DNA of 64,000 nt from Blastopirellula marina (GTDB lineage: Bacteria > Planctomycetota > Planctomycetia > Pirellulales > Pirellulaceae). Made by a program: the position numbers and the translations under genes. Where the stretch lies: assembly GCF_002967765.1 (NCBI RefSeq), contig NZ_PUHY01000010.1, positions 62,001 to 126,000 of the forward strand. The letters run 5' to 3'. Positions 1-8,402 of the stretch are shown in pieces. Numbering within the stretch: the first letter of the stretch is position 1; every line of letters begins with the position of its first letter. Below the pieces are notes generated by a model that was not told the origin of the DNA, searched no databases, and was given only the letters and a program-made list of their open reading frames with translations.

Positions 1-140
1 GCATCGGCAAAAACACCACCACCTGGGATGATCACAACCGGCACATCCGCGAATTGGTCTCCCTTGAGTTGCTGGATTCGCTCGCCAAGGTCAGGCAGGT
101 CTAGCAGGCTGCCTCCCAATTTCCACACGACGAGCGCCAT
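1..140 (-). CDS. mfnE: MfnE-like amino-acid-kinase-fold kinase (5' part only)
   Basis: Only the first 46 or so codons are present; the gene runs off the left edge. The N-terminus MALVVWKLGGSLL and the following IPGGGVFAD stretch are the phosphate-binding glycine motifs of the amino-acid kinase fold. The ATG at 140 lies four bases after the stop of the MfnF homologue, so the two are almost certainly co-transcribed. In methanogens MfnE phosphorylates aminomethylfuran-methyl phosphate to the diphosphate used by MfnF, and planctomycetes and methylotrophs carry related genes for their C1 cofactors. The assignment leans on the mfnF and mfnD neighbours, because the visible part alone would only say amino-acid kinase. 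Confidence 0.7.
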   Translation of the reverse strand, partial: MALVVWKLGGSLLDLPDLGERIQQLKGDQFADVPVVIIPGGGVFAD

Positions 141-144
141 CGGG

Positions 145-1155
145 CTAGTCCCAAACTTCTTCAGCAAGCGAGGCCAAGGCGTATGCAGGGGCACACCGAG
201 CCGCGTTTGCCCCGATCAAGTCCGTTAAATACTCGCGATGCGTGACAACACCGGCTGCATCGAGGGCCGCTTCCGCCAGGAAGTCACCATGGCCACTGAT
301 CACCGTCATTTCGACATTAATCTTATGCGCTTCCACCACCTGGCGAACCGCTTTGGCAATTTTGCGGACCATGATCGAGTTGAGTTCGCGGGCGATCTCG
401 TTGATCTCGGTCCAGGTTACTTCGTCCCCATCGGCACAGATGATTCGTGCGAGTCTCGTCTTAGCAAACTCGCGAGTCGCCGCTCGTCCGTCGGCAGTGC
501 TGTGATTCTCTGGCTCGTCATCTAACAGACCAAGTGCCAGAAAGACATCGAGCGAGGTGGCAAACCACTCGTTAGCCGTGGGGCACATTTTACCACGGAA
601 GGTAACCTGGTCGGAGATTCCACAGGTCGGCGTCCGTTCGACACCGAGATAGTAAAGTTCGCCGGACAGAAGTCGATCGAGGTCAGAACGGCAGGTGCTT
701 GCGACCTTGCCTTCGACAATCGGAATGATGTCGGTCGTCGTCGAACCAACATCGACAACCAAGCCACTTTTCCCCTGAAACATCCGACCTGCGTAGCTTC
801 CCAAAGCATGCCAATTGGCAGCGGCGGCGGAATGGGGATCAAGGATAGCGTCGTCAAGTGAGACAAGCTTCCCAGTTACGGTGTAGACTCGCAGTGGATA
901 GTCTGCGAAGACGTCGCGAATGGAAGCGAGGACAAAGCGAACGCCTTCCGACTTCGATCCGAAGCAGTCAGCTAATTCGGCGGTCATGGTCACAACCACG
1001 CGGTCAAAAACCGGCGCCATTCCCAAAACATGCTCCAAGCTGGCGATCAGGTCGTTCTTTTTCGACCAGATAGGAAAAGGGAACGAATGAGCGAATCCTT
1101 CGCCCGTGGCAATTTTTATGTTGGCCCCGCCAACATCGACGCCGAGGACCGCCAT
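145..1155 (-). CDS. mfnF: MfnF-like H4MPT-linked C1-transfer pathway protein (hydantoinase/oxoprolinase fold)
   Basis: This 336-residue protein belongs to the ASKHA-type family annotated as 'H4MPT-linked C1 transfer pathway protein', with a hydantoinase A-like fold. Visible motifs are GVDVGGANIK at residues 5-14 (phosphate 1), VVDVGSTTTDIIP at about 133-145 (phosphate 2), and a late glycine motif, ISGHGDFLAEAAL, near residue 300. In methanogens MfnF condenses the aminomethylfuran diphosphate with gamma-glutamyltyramine to build the methanofuran core. Methylotrophic bacteria and planctomycetes use the analogous cofactor for formaldehyde oxidation. It lies between mfnD (19 bases upstream) and mfnE (4 bases downstream). 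The ATG at 1155 is the natural start. Family membership is firm; the exact substrate here is inferred. Confidence 0.8.
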   Translation of the reverse strand: MAVLGVDVGGANIKIATGEGFAHSFPFPIWSKKNDLIASLEHVLGMAPVFDRVVVTMTAELADCFGSKSEGVRFVLASIRDVFADYPLRVYTVTGKLVSLDDAILDPHSAAAANWHALGSYAGRMFQGKSGLVVDVGSTTTDIIPIVEGKVASTCRSDLDRLLSGELYYLGVERTPTCGISDQVTFRGKMCPTANEWFATSLDVFLALGLLDDEPENHSTADGRAATREFAKTRLARIICADGDEVTWTEINEIARELNSIMVRKIAKAVRQVVEAHKINVEMTVISGHGDFLAEAALDAAGVVTHREYLTDLIGANAARCAPAYALASLAEEVWD

Positions 1156-1174
1156 AAGCTTCCCGCTTCCTCAA

Positions 1175-2200
1175 TCAGTGAATTTCAAAATCAACACCTC
1201 CGCATCCAGGTTGCGGAACAAACGCCTTGCCTGCGGCAACATCCAGCATCGATTGAGCCAAGTTGTTCTTCAGTAGCAGACGCAAGCCAACGTAGGAGCT
1301 TGTCAGGCGAGGATTAACTTCAACCGCGACATCCTCCGTCCCGTCGGGACAAGGCCCCAAGATCATATCAAGCCCGACATAGCCGTTAAAAGGGGGAAAG
1401 GACCTAATTGCTTGTCCTGTAAGGCGATGCGCTCGCTCGAGAAGTGGTTCGGGAAGGGGTAAGCTTCCTCCATGATACTTAAAACCTTTACTTAGACGTT
1501 GATACCCTGCCGGTAATGGCACGATATCGCCCCCTGAACCGAGCACGGCGCAGCTAACCGGTGCACCACAAACCTTTGGCTGTATGAGAATCTTTTCGTT
1601 TGGCTCAACTTCGGCTTTGACTTGTTTTCCCATTTTCCAACAAACTACTTCCTCGGAACCAGCTCCGTCGCGTGGTTTGGTGACCACTGGAAGGTTTCGC
1701 AAGTGATGCCAACTGGCGATATCGCCAACGAAGTAGGTCTCGATAGTGGGGACGCCAGCGGCCAGCCAATGCTGGTAAGTCTTCCACTTACAAGTCGCGA
1801 GCTCGACGAAATCTGAGCCAGGACTCAACAATCGCCCCTCATGGGCTTCGGTCCATTGCGTTCGCTCTAGCAGCAGACCATCGAACTCAGGGGCAATTAC
1901 CAAGGTCGCCTCGGTCGAACGGACGGCCTCGACGAATGTCTCGTGTTCTTCTTGCGCGCTGCGAACGACAATTTGCTTATTAGCAGCGACCGAGAGAGGC
2001 TCGATGCGGTGATCACGCAGAATCGTGACCGAGGTGCCTGGAATCGCGGCAAAGTCCTCGACAACGGCGGCCAGCATCGCGGTTCCTTCTTGAAGGAGAG
2101 AACCGCTCGGAGCAGGGGACTCGGCGACCGATAACAGGCCGCCGCCGGTGATCAGTTCGTAGATGAAGACGCTACGGGGATACTCAGCCTCAGAAGACAT
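1175..2200 (-). CDS. mfnD: MfnD-like ATP-grasp ligase (tyramine-glutamate ligase family)
   Basis: ATP-grasp enzyme of about 341 residues. The N-terminal strand VFIYELITGGGLL is characteristic of the COG1821 group that includes MfnD, which ligates glutamate to tyramine in methanofuran synthesis. Further marks are a central VVTKPRDGAGSEEV nucleotide-binding strand-loop and the C-terminal VAVEVNPRLTSSYVGL, where Glu and Asn bind Mg-ATP. An in-frame TTG exists at 2242, but I chose the ATG at 2200 because family members begin a few residues before the FIYE strand. It sits between sufT and mfnF on the same strand. The two mfn-type neighbours support a cofactor role. A different amine or amino-acid substrate cannot be excluded. 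Confidence 0.75.
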   Translation of the reverse strand: MSSEAEYPRSVFIYELITGGGLLSVAESPAPSGSLLQEGTAMLAAVVEDFAAIPGTSVTILRDHRIEPLSVAANKQIVVRSAQEEHETFVEAVRSTEATLVIAPEFDGLLLERTQWTEAHEGRLLSPGSDFVELATCKWKTYQHWLAAGVPTIETYFVGDIASWHHLRNLPVVTKPRDGAGSEEVVCWKMGKQVKAEVEPNEKILIQPKVCGAPVSCAVLGSGGDIVPLPAGYQRLSKGFKYHGGSLPLPEPLLERAHRLTGQAIRSFPPFNGYVGLDMILGPCPDGTEDVAVEVNPRLTSSYVGLRLLLKNNLAQSMLDVAAGKAFVPQPGCGGVDFEIH

Positions 2201-2256
2201 CGCAATTCTGTCATCCCCGCTGCCAGGATCAAAACCCACCAAATGGCCGGAGGATC

Positions 2257-2577
2257 CTAGAAGATTCCGAGTTGATCCCGGGCATCATCGGTCATGCGAT
2301 CTGGGGACCACGGTGGATCCATTACGATCTTCACGTCGACTTCGCTGACACCTTCCATCTGCGAGACGTACTGATTAACGCCACCGATCAACTGAGGTCC
2401 AGCCGGACAGGCAGGGCTGGTCATGGTCATATTGATCAGCACTTTCTTGTCTTCCGACCCTTCGACGTCCTCGAAGTTAACTTCATAAATCAAACCGAGA
2501 TCGACGATGTTGACGAACAACTCGGGGTCGATCACGTTTTTCAGCTGCTCGCGAACAGCATCTTCAGAGAGAGCCAT
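2257..2577 (-). CDS. sufT: SufT-type DUF59/MIP18 iron-sulfur assembly protein
   Basis: This 106-residue single-domain DUF59 protein starts MALSEDAVREQLKNVIDPEL, a typical MIP18/SufT N-terminus. It carries the conserved MTMTSPACPAGP motif with the single reactive Cys, and ends with DPPWSPDRMTDDAR, another family signature. SufT-like proteins help mature or deliver Fe-S clusters. Its position directly after sufC-B-D and a Rieske gene on the same strand supports this role. The length matches stand-alone members. The ATG at 2577 lies 15 bases after the Rieske stop, so translation is probably coupled within one operon. It is not a Phe-hydroxylase paaD homologue, since none of the other paa genes is nearby. 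Confidence 0.88.
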   Translation of the reverse strand: MALSEDAVREQLKNVIDPELFVNIVDLGLIYEVNFEDVEGSEDKKVLINMTMTSPACPAGPQLIGGVNQYVSQMEGVSEVDVKIVMDPPWSPDRMTDDARDQLGIF

Positions 2578-2592
2578 GGTTAGGTTTCCTTC

Positions 2593-2907
2593 TCAATCAA
2601 CAAGACGAACGAAGATCGAATCGCCTTCAATTTTCGCTTCGTGAACTTGCGTCGGCTGGGTCGCCGGCATCAGCGTTGGCTTGCCGGTGCGAATATCAAA
2701 CTTCGCACCATGGCGTGGGCATTCAATCTCGTACCCTTCCAAATCACCTTCGCCCAGCGGACCGTCGTCGTGCGTGCAGACGTCGTCTAAACAGTATACC
2801 TGACCGCCGGCATGAATCACGATGACAAACCTGTCATCGACTTCGTAAACATTCTTACCGGGGTCGGGAATCTCGGAGAGGGCAGCAACACGAACAAATT
2901 CGGACAT
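2593..2907 (-). CDS. Rieske-type [2Fe-2S] ferredoxin
   Basis: Small soluble Rieske ferredoxin of 104 residues. The ligand motifs are C-T-H (CLDDVCTHDDGPL) and C-P-R-H-G (IECPRHGAKFDIRTG), giving the two Cys and two His that bind a [2Fe-2S] cluster. It resembles the NirD/biphenyl-dioxygenase ferredoxin group and has no transmembrane anchor, so it acts in the cytoplasm. A Rieske gene between sufD and sufT is a recurring arrangement in bacterial suf operons; its electron-transfer partner is not known. The ATG at 2907 follows a short gap after sufD. No alternative family fits. Confidence 0.9.
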   Translation of the reverse strand: MSEFVRVAALSEIPDPGKNVYEVDDRFVIVIHAGGQVYCLDDVCTHDDGPLGEGDLEGYEIECPRHGAKFDIRTGKPTLMPATQPTQVHEAKIEGDSIFVRLVD

Positions 2908-2984
2908 GCAGGGTTCGATTCGATAGGGTCGGTGATGGTTGTTGTGGTGGAAATCAGATCGCTAACGCGACGCAGTTCCAGGGT

Positions 2985-4310
2985 TTATTCGTATTCGCGA
3001 ACACGGCGAGCAATCGCATGCCCCAGAGCTTCGCGAACCGATTCCAAGGTAATGCGATCGAACACCTGTTGAAAGAAGCCGATCACGATCATGCGCATCG
3101 CTTCTTTGCGAGTGAAACCACGTGCCATAGCGTAGAAGATTTGCTCTTCGTCGACGCGTCCGGTGGTGGCACCGTGGGTGCAGCGAACATCATCCGCTTC
3201 GATCTCTAAGCCAGGAATCGAGTCGGCTCGGCTATGTTCGGTCAGCAGCAAGTTATCGATTCGCTGATAGCCGTCGGTCTTCTGAGCACCAGGGGCGACC
3301 TTGATCATGCCGCGCCAAACGGTCCGGGAGTGGTCTTGCAGAGCAGCCTTGTAAAGGAAGTTACTCGTGCAGTTCGGCGCCCGGTGATACTGCTGCGTGT
3401 GGTAAGAAAGGTGTTGCTTTCCTTCGGTGAACAGCACGCCGTTCACCTCGCAATGAGCCCCTGGACCGTCCAAAGCAACGTGCTGGTTAACCTTCGACAG
3501 ACGGCTACCAAGTGCGCCCAATGTCCAGAACAGGTTTCCGTCGCGACCAACCGAACCTTTCTGCTGACCGAAGTGCCAGACCTTGTGGCCCCAGTTCTGC
3601 AGGTTAACGAAGCGAAGGTTGGCTCGATCGCCGACCACGACTTCAATCGCCCCGCAGTGGAAACCAGGCTGGTCATCGTCCAAGCTGGCCGATTCGGTGA
3701 GTACAGTCGCTTGGGCACCTTCTTCCAACACAATCAACGTGTGGGCCAGGTCAACACCGTTGTCGCCGATCAGATTCAGTACATGCAGCGGTTGTTCGAC
3801 GACCACGTTTCGCGGCACGTAAAGGAATGCCCCACCACTGAAGAAGGCGGCATGCAAAGCGCTGAACTTATCGAAGTTCGGATCAAACTCACCTTGGAAC
3901 AAGTACTTCTTGACTAAGTCACCATGTTCCGCGAGAACGGTTGCAAAGTCGCCGAAGATGACGCCCTTGGCTTCCAGTTCTTCGGACACCGTGCTACGAC
4001 CGGTGCGTCCATTGAGGGAAATAACTTGCCCACCGATATCGACGCCTTCCGCCAACACGCCCGAAGGTAGGGATGCAGCATCAACCACTTCGTCCAACTT
4101 CGGAGGATCGAACTTCTTCAGGTTGAAGCCGCGGATGTCGGTGCGCATCCACTCTTCTTCTTTGCGGGTCGGCCAGCCCATTTCCTCGAACGCTTCGAAG
4201 GCGTTCTGGCGAAGATCGACAAGCCATTCTGGCTCGCCTAGTTGTTTGACGTAAGAATTAAAGGCCTCGGCGTTCCACTGATCGACAGTGGGTGCGGCTT
4301 GCACGCTCAT
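2985..4310 (-). CDS. sufD: Fe-S cluster assembly scaffold SufD
   Basis: This 441-residue member of the SufB/SufD family starts MSVQAAPTVDQWNAEAFNSY and has the SufD-type WPTRKEEEWMRTDIRGF segment near residue 46. The C-terminal half is the right-handed beta-helix core (for example GATTGRVDEEQIFYAMARGF) with the conserved His in RCTHGAT. SufD forms the SufBC2D complex that builds clusters and is thought to aid iron entry and persulfide use. It follows sufB with a gap of about 106 bases on the same strand. Length is normal for the family. SufD and SufB are distinguished by the shorter N-terminal region and the absence of the extra Cys residues found in the upstream gene. Confidence 0.94.
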   Translation of the reverse strand: MSVQAAPTVDQWNAEAFNSYVKQLGEPEWLVDLRQNAFEAFEEMGWPTRKEEEWMRTDIRGFNLKKFDPPKLDEVVDAASLPSGVLAEGVDIGGQVISLNGRTGRSTVSEELEAKGVIFGDFATVLAEHGDLVKKYLFQGEFDPNFDKFSALHAAFFSGGAFLYVPRNVVVEQPLHVLNLIGDNGVDLAHTLIVLEEGAQATVLTESASLDDDQPGFHCGAIEVVVGDRANLRFVNLQNWGHKVWHFGQQKGSVGRDGNLFWTLGALGSRLSKVNQHVALDGPGAHCEVNGVLFTEGKQHLSYHTQQYHRAPNCTSNFLYKAALQDHSRTVWRGMIKVAPGAQKTDGYQRIDNLLLTEHSRADSIPGLEIEADDVRCTHGATTGRVDEEQIFYAMARGFTRKEAMRMIVIGFFQQVFDRITLESVREALGHAIARRVREYE

Positions 4311-4416
4311 GATTTCGTTTTGTTCGGTTATGCACGTTCAAAGAAAAATGGCCAAGCCCGCCAGCTGAGTTCGACGCGGCTTGGCCCAGATTCGGAAGGA
4401 GAGAGGCAGGGTCGAA

Positions 4417-5832
4417 TTAACCGACCGAGCCTTCCATTTGCAGCTCGATCAGGCGGTTCAGTTCAACCGCGTATTCCATCGGCAATTCCTTCACCAGCGG
4501 CTCGATGAAACCGTTCACGATCATCGTGCTGGCTTCCGCCTCGGTCAGGCCGCGGCTCATCAGATAGAAGAGTTGCTCTTCACCGATTCGGGAAACACTC
4601 GCTTCGTGCCCAATCGAGACATCCGGTTCCATGATCTCGATGTAAGGATAGGTGTCGGTCTGGCTATCGGGATCAAGGATCAAGGCATCGCAAACCACGC
4701 TGCACTTGGTGTTCTTCGCACCTTCCTCAACACGGACGAGACCACGGTAACTTCCGCGACCACCATCTTTCGAGATCGATTTCGAGATAATCTGTCCCGA
4801 TGTGTTCGGAGCACAGTGAACAAGCTTGGCACCGGTATCTTGGTGCTGGTGCTTGCCGGCGAAGGCAATCGAGAGGATCTCGCCACGAGCCCCTGGTTCC
4901 ATCAAGTAAACCGCTGGGTACTTCATCGTCAGGTGGCTACCGAGGTTGCCGTCGACCCATTCCATGGTGGAATCGGCGTAGGCCAGCGCTCGCTTGGTCA
5001 CCAGGTTGTAGATGTTGTTCGCCCAGTTCTGGATGGTGCTATAGCGGCAGCGCGAACCCTTCTTACAAACCACTTCGACCACGGCCGAGTGCAAGCTTTC
5101 CGACGAATACATCGGTGCGGTGCAACCTTCGACGTAGTGAATCTTTGCCCCTTCATCGACGATGATTAGCGTACGCTCGAACTGCCCCATGCTCTCTTCG
5201 TTAATACGGAAGTAGGTTTGCAGGGGGAATTCGATTTCGACGCCCGGTGGCACGTAAATGAAAGAACCGCCCGACCAAACGGCCGAGTTAAGAGCAGCGA
5301 ACTTATTATCGTGCGGTGGAATCACCGTACCGAAGTATTCTCGCAGCAATTCTGGGTGTTCCCGCAGAGCTGTGTCGGTATCGGTGAAGATCACACCTTT
5401 TTTAGCAAGATCTTCCTGAAGCGACCCGTAGACCACTTCACTCTCGAACTGAGCTTTCACACCGGCCAGGTACTGCCGTTCGGCTTCGGGAATACCGAGC
5501 TTCTCGAACGTTTCCTTGATTTCTGCCGGCACATCATCCCACGTCTTGCCTTGCTTCTCGGTCGGCTTGAGGTAGTAGTAGATGTCCTGGAAGTTGAGTT
5601 CGATATCGCCGCCCCATTTCGGCATCGGCTTCGACTCGAAGATCTCAAGCGACTTCAGGCGGAACTCACGCATCCAGTCCGGCTCTTCCTTGATGTCCGA
5701 GATCTGGTTCACCACCTCGGCATTGAGGCCTTTCTTCGCTTTGAAGACCCCTTTGCTTTCGGTGCGGAAGTCGTACTTATTGATCTCACCGATTGGGCTT
5801 TGCACAGCGTTTTCGGTAATATCGGTCGCCAT
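4417..5832 (-). CDS. sufB: Fe-S cluster assembly protein SufB
   Basis: Scaffold subunit of the SUF complex, 471 residues. Diagnostic stretches are [21 protein letters not shown] near residue 52, [20 protein letters not shown] near the C-terminus, and the Cys-bearing segments [10 protein letters not shown] and [10 protein letters not shown] used in cluster or persulfide handling. SufB works with SufC and SufD to assemble [4Fe-4S] clusters in the cytoplasm. It is the middle gene of the sufC-B-D order, about 110 bases after sufC, a common bacterial order. The ATG at 5832 matches the usual N-terminus. Expression is probably controlled through the upstream sufR. Confidence 0.96.
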   Translation of the reverse strand: MATDITENAVQSPIGEINKYDFRTESKGVFKAKKGLNAEVVNQISDIKEEPDWMREFRLKSLEIFESKPMPKWGGDIELNFQDIYYYLKPTEKQGKTWDDVPAEIKETFEKLGIPEAERQYLAGVKAQFESEVVYGSLQEDLAKKGVIFTDTDTALREHPELLREYFGTVIPPHDNKFAALNSAVWSGGSFIYVPPGVEIEFPLQTYFRINEESMGQFERTLIIVDEGAKIHYVEGCTAPMYSSESLHSAVVEVVCKKGSRCRYSTIQNWANNIYNLVTKRALAYADSTMEWVDGNLGSHLTMKYPAVYLMEPGARGEILSIAFAGKHQHQDTGAKLVHCAPNTSGQIISKSISKDGGRGSYRGLVRVEEGAKNTKCSVVCDALILDPDSQTDTYPYIEIMEPDVSIGHEASVSRIGEEQLFYLMSRGLTEAEASTMIVNGFIEPLVKELPMEYAVELNRLIELQMEGSVG

Positions 5833-5942
5833 TATCTCTCCAAACGTGTTGAATATCGTCGCTGTCGGTTTAGTAATCGTGTCCTACAAGTGCGAGCCGG
5901 TCGCAGTTCGGCCCGCGGACAATTCCCAGGAGGTGCTGGGGA

Positions 5943-6758
5943 CTAAACCGCTTGTTCTTCGTCTTGCATTTCCATTTCCATCGCGGCGGCTTCGGGATAC
6001 GCTTCCCGAATTCGCTGGTAACCGTTGGCATGCAGTTCGTGGGCAAGTTCCACGCTACCGCTTTCCACGATCCGGCCACCCAACATCACGTGGGCATGGG
6101 ACGGAGGATTGTGTTCCAAAAGTTTGTCGTGGTGCGTGATGATCAACAGCCCCATCTCTTCACCACCGATCTGAGCAATACTTTGGCTGGCCAAACGAAC
6201 GGCGTCCGCGTCCAGACCACTGTCCGTTTCGTCCAGGATGGCGAATTTGGGCTGTAGCATTGCGAGTTGCAAGATTTCGGCTCGCTTCATTTCACCGCCG
6301 GAGAACCCATCGTTCACATAGCGGCGAGCGAACTCCGTATCCATTTGCAACTGCTTCATCTTCGTGGTGATCTCCTTGCGGAACTCACGCATCGGGATGA
6401 GGTCTTCCCCTTCCTTACGGTCAGGATTTCGGACGTTGGTCGTAGCATGTCGCATAAAGTCGGCCAAGCGAACGCCAGGAATTGCGATCGGTCGCTGGAA
6501 GGCCATGAACAGGCCAAGTCGGGCACGTTCGTCTGCTTCCATTTCGGTGACATCGACATCGTTCACCAGAATCTTGCCCTCGGTCACTTCGTACTTTGGG
6601 TGACCCATGATGGCGAAACCAAGTGTACTTTTGCCCGATCCGTTTGGCCCCATCAACGCGTGCGTTTCGCCGCGGCGGAGTTCCAAATCGACACCGTTCA
6701 GGATAGGTTTGCCTTCGACCGAAACGTGTAGGTTTTCAATCTTCAATACGTCAGACAT
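5943..6758 (-). CDS. sufC: Fe-S assembly ATPase SufC
   Basis: ABC-type ATPase of the SUF machinery, 271 residues. Walker A is GPNGSGKST at residues 37-45, the signature is FSGGE at 152-156 with the SufC-specific FSGGEMKRAEI continuation, and Walker B is AILDETDSGLD at 173-183. There are no membrane segments, consistent with a soluble ATPase that drives the SufB-SufD heterodimer. The last 20 residues form a Met/Glu-rich acidic tail (MEMEMQDEEQ) that extends beyond the core family. The start codon at 6758 overlaps a copy of a sequence box also found upstream of sufR (see findings). Confidence 0.96.
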   Translation of the reverse strand: MSDVLKIENLHVSVEGKPILNGVDLELRRGETHALMGPNGSGKSTLGFAIMGHPKYEVTEGKILVNDVDVTEMEADERARLGLFMAFQRPIAIPGVRLADFMRHATTNVRNPDRKEGEDLIPMREFRKEITTKMKQLQMDTEFARRYVNDGFSGGEMKRAEILQLAMLQPKFAILDETDSGLDADAVRLASQSIAQIGGEEMGLLIITHHDKLLEHNPPSHAHVMLGGRIVESGSVELAHELHANGYQRIREAYPEAAAMEMEMQDEEQAV

Positions 6759-6821
6759 CAGTGACTATCGCTCTCTCGATCTCAACGAATACGGCGTTAT
6801 CAAACAAACGCCTTGAATGGT

Positions 6822-7439
6822 TTACTTACCGGTTAGTTTCTGGTGACTGGTAAGTGGATTTTCCGCTCCGGTTGTCTCAACAAAACCAGAGTGGTGTGGC
6901 ACCGGCAACTCGTCGTCAACGCGAACGCCATCGCGTCGATTGATGCGGTGCCCGCGGATTTTATCTTGGATCCGCATCAGCCCTTCCAACAAGGCTTCCG
7001 GGCGTGGGGGACATCCAGGGACGTAAACGTCGACTGGGACAACCAGATCGACTCCCTTCACCACGTGATATCCATACTTGAAGTAAGGACCGCCACCAAC
7101 GGTGCAGGCCCCCATCGCAATCACATACTTTGGATCAGGCATCATGTTGTACAACCGCCGAACTCGACTGGCCATTTTGTACGTCACGGTGCCTGCGACA
7201 ATCATCAAATCAGCTTGCCGCGGCGAAGCCCGGAAGGCTCCCGCCCCGAAGCGGTCGATATCAAACCGACTCGCCCCAACGGCCATCATTTCAATCGCAC
7301 AACAAGCAAGGCCGAAGGTCATTGGCCATATACTGGCTTGTTGTCCCCAATTAATTGCCTGCTCGATCGTCGTCGTGATGACGTTTTCTTCGAAACGGCC
7401 TTCAATCCATGGCTTGGACATTTCATGCGGTTGACTCAT
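6822..7439 (-). CDS. nuoB: NuoB-like 20 kDa subunit of complex I-type NADH:quinone oxidoreductase
   Basis: About 205 residues. All four cluster N2 ligands are visible: the tandem pair in [11 protein letters not shown], the Cys of [10 protein letters not shown] and the Cys of [11 protein letters not shown], so it should bind a [4Fe-4S] cluster. NuoB is the subunit that passes electrons to quinone. It stands alone between sufR and sufC; no other nuo gene is in the window. I chose the ATG at 7439, one base after the sufR stop. An ATG at 7451 would overlap sufR by 11 bases and is also possible. Its presence in a SUF operon is unusual. It may be a displaced complex I gene or part of a hydrogenase-like unit, but the sequence looks like true NuoB. 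Confidence 0.85.
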   Translation of the reverse strand: MSQPHEMSKPWIEGRFEENVITTTIEQAINWGQQASIWPMTFGLACCAIEMMAVGASRFDIDRFGAGAFRASPRQADLMIVAGTVTYKMASRVRRLYNMMPDPKYVIAMGACTVGGGPYFKYGYHVVKGVDLVVPVDVYVPGCPPRPEALLEGLMRIQDKIRGHRINRRDGVRVDDELPVPHHSGFVETTGAENPLTSHQKLTGK

Positions 7440-7440
7440 G

Positions 7441-8121
7441 TCACACGTCATCCGTATCCGAACCGATCTGCGTCAGTTCGTAGGTGCAACAAGTCTCGCC
7501 GTCGAGCCGGCAGTGGCTCAACTTCATGTTCTGCCCCAAGAGTTCGGCGAACATCGCTTTCTCGAGGGCGCAAACCGCTCGATCTTGCTCGGCGATATCG
7601 GGATAAGGGCAAGCCAGAACGTTAAGAACTGGCTTGCCCTCATTGCCCTCTTCATATTCCAACGGGATTTGCCGACCCACGAAAAGAGCCATAAGCTCAT
7701 GAATTCGCTGCTCGGCATCTGCCCCACGAACCTCGCTGGAATACATACTGACTAACCGCTTGGCGATACGCGTTATCAACCCGCGTTTTACATCCGGATC
7801 GTCAATGGAACGAATTTCGTCCCATAAGGCCATTGCCAGGTCGGCATAATTCGCACCGGCTTTCCGTTCGCCTTTGGTCGTTAGACGGTACTTATGGGTC
7901 GGACGCCCACGCCCCGCCTTAGCGGAAACGCGTTCAACGTAACCTTGACCCATCAAACGACTTAATCGCTGACGAACCGCCGTCGCAGTGACCTCCATGG
8001 CCTCGGCCATGTCGGCCGTGCTCAGGGACGGGGTCTTCCGCAGCAGGTCTAGTACGACCAAGTCCGTAGGAATGACCTCGTTCGCCCAGCGTGATTCGTT
8101 TTGCGTTGAATTTGCGCTCAT
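7441..8121 (-). CDS. sufR: SufR-like winged-helix Fe-S sensing transcriptional regulator
   Basis: Regulator of 226 residues. The N-terminal winged helix covers about residues 22-85 ([34 protein letters not shown], with the wing at [12 protein letters not shown]). The C-terminal half has Cys residues in [30 protein letters not shown], the pattern expected for a cluster-binding sensor of the SufR type. SufR represses suf operons when holding a cluster. It heads the minus-strand block and its stop is one base from the nuoB start. The divergent region 8122-8402 contains its probable promoter. Repressor function is inferred from the family and from position. Confidence 0.85.
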   Translation of the reverse strand: MSANSTQNESRWANEVIPTDLVVLDLLRKTPSLSTADMAEAMEVTATAVRQRLSRLMGQGYVERVSAKAGRGRPTHKYRLTTKGERKAGANYADLAMALWDEIRSIDDPDVKRGLITRIAKRLVSMYSSEVRGADAEQRIHELMALFVGRQIPLEYEEGNEGKPVLNVLACPYPDIAEQDRAVCALEKAMFAELLGQNMKLSHCRLDGETCCTYELTQIGSDTDDV

Positions 8122-8189
8122 TCGTTCATTTTTTCCGGCCGCCGACTGGCGAACTGCTAGCCAGACCGGTAAGTTGTGTCGGTACCCAA

Positions 8190-8217
8190 ATATTAGTGAT
8201 TATCGCATTTTTGACAA
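8190..8217 (-). promoter_or_regulatory. Putative sigma70-type promoter for sufR operon
   Basis: Read on the minus strand, TTGTCA (8217-8212) is followed after 16 bases by TAATAT (8195-8190). The spacer contains the box GCGATAATCACTAAT, nearly repeated at the sufC start codon. The match to consensus is moderate and no start site is known. Confidence 0.4.
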
Positions 8218-8266
8218 GTATATATTCGTTAAATCGCGCTCCCCTCTGCCGGTCGAACGTAAACTG

Positions 8267-8295
8267 TTGACTTAACACGATTTACACCTTAAAAC
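8267..8295 (+). promoter_or_regulatory. Putative sigma70-type promoter for the symporter gene
   Basis: TTGACT at 8267-8272, a 17-base spacer, then TAAAAC at 8290-8295, about 107 bases ahead of the ATG at 8403. It is the best promoter-like pair in the 280-base divergent gap 8122-8402. Confidence 0.45.
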
Positions 8296-8402
8296 GATCG
8301 CTGTCAGTACGACACCCCATCCCCCTAAATCGATTTTTTTAACAGACTTCCGGCGGCTGGCCCCACGCCCAACCGGAAGCTTTGGTTGTTTGGGATATTT
8401 GC

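Noticed and set aside
2201-2242. Upstream TTG extension of the MfnD-like ligase
   Set aside because: The extension of 14 residues is not family-like and a normal ATG follows just before the conserved FIYE strand.
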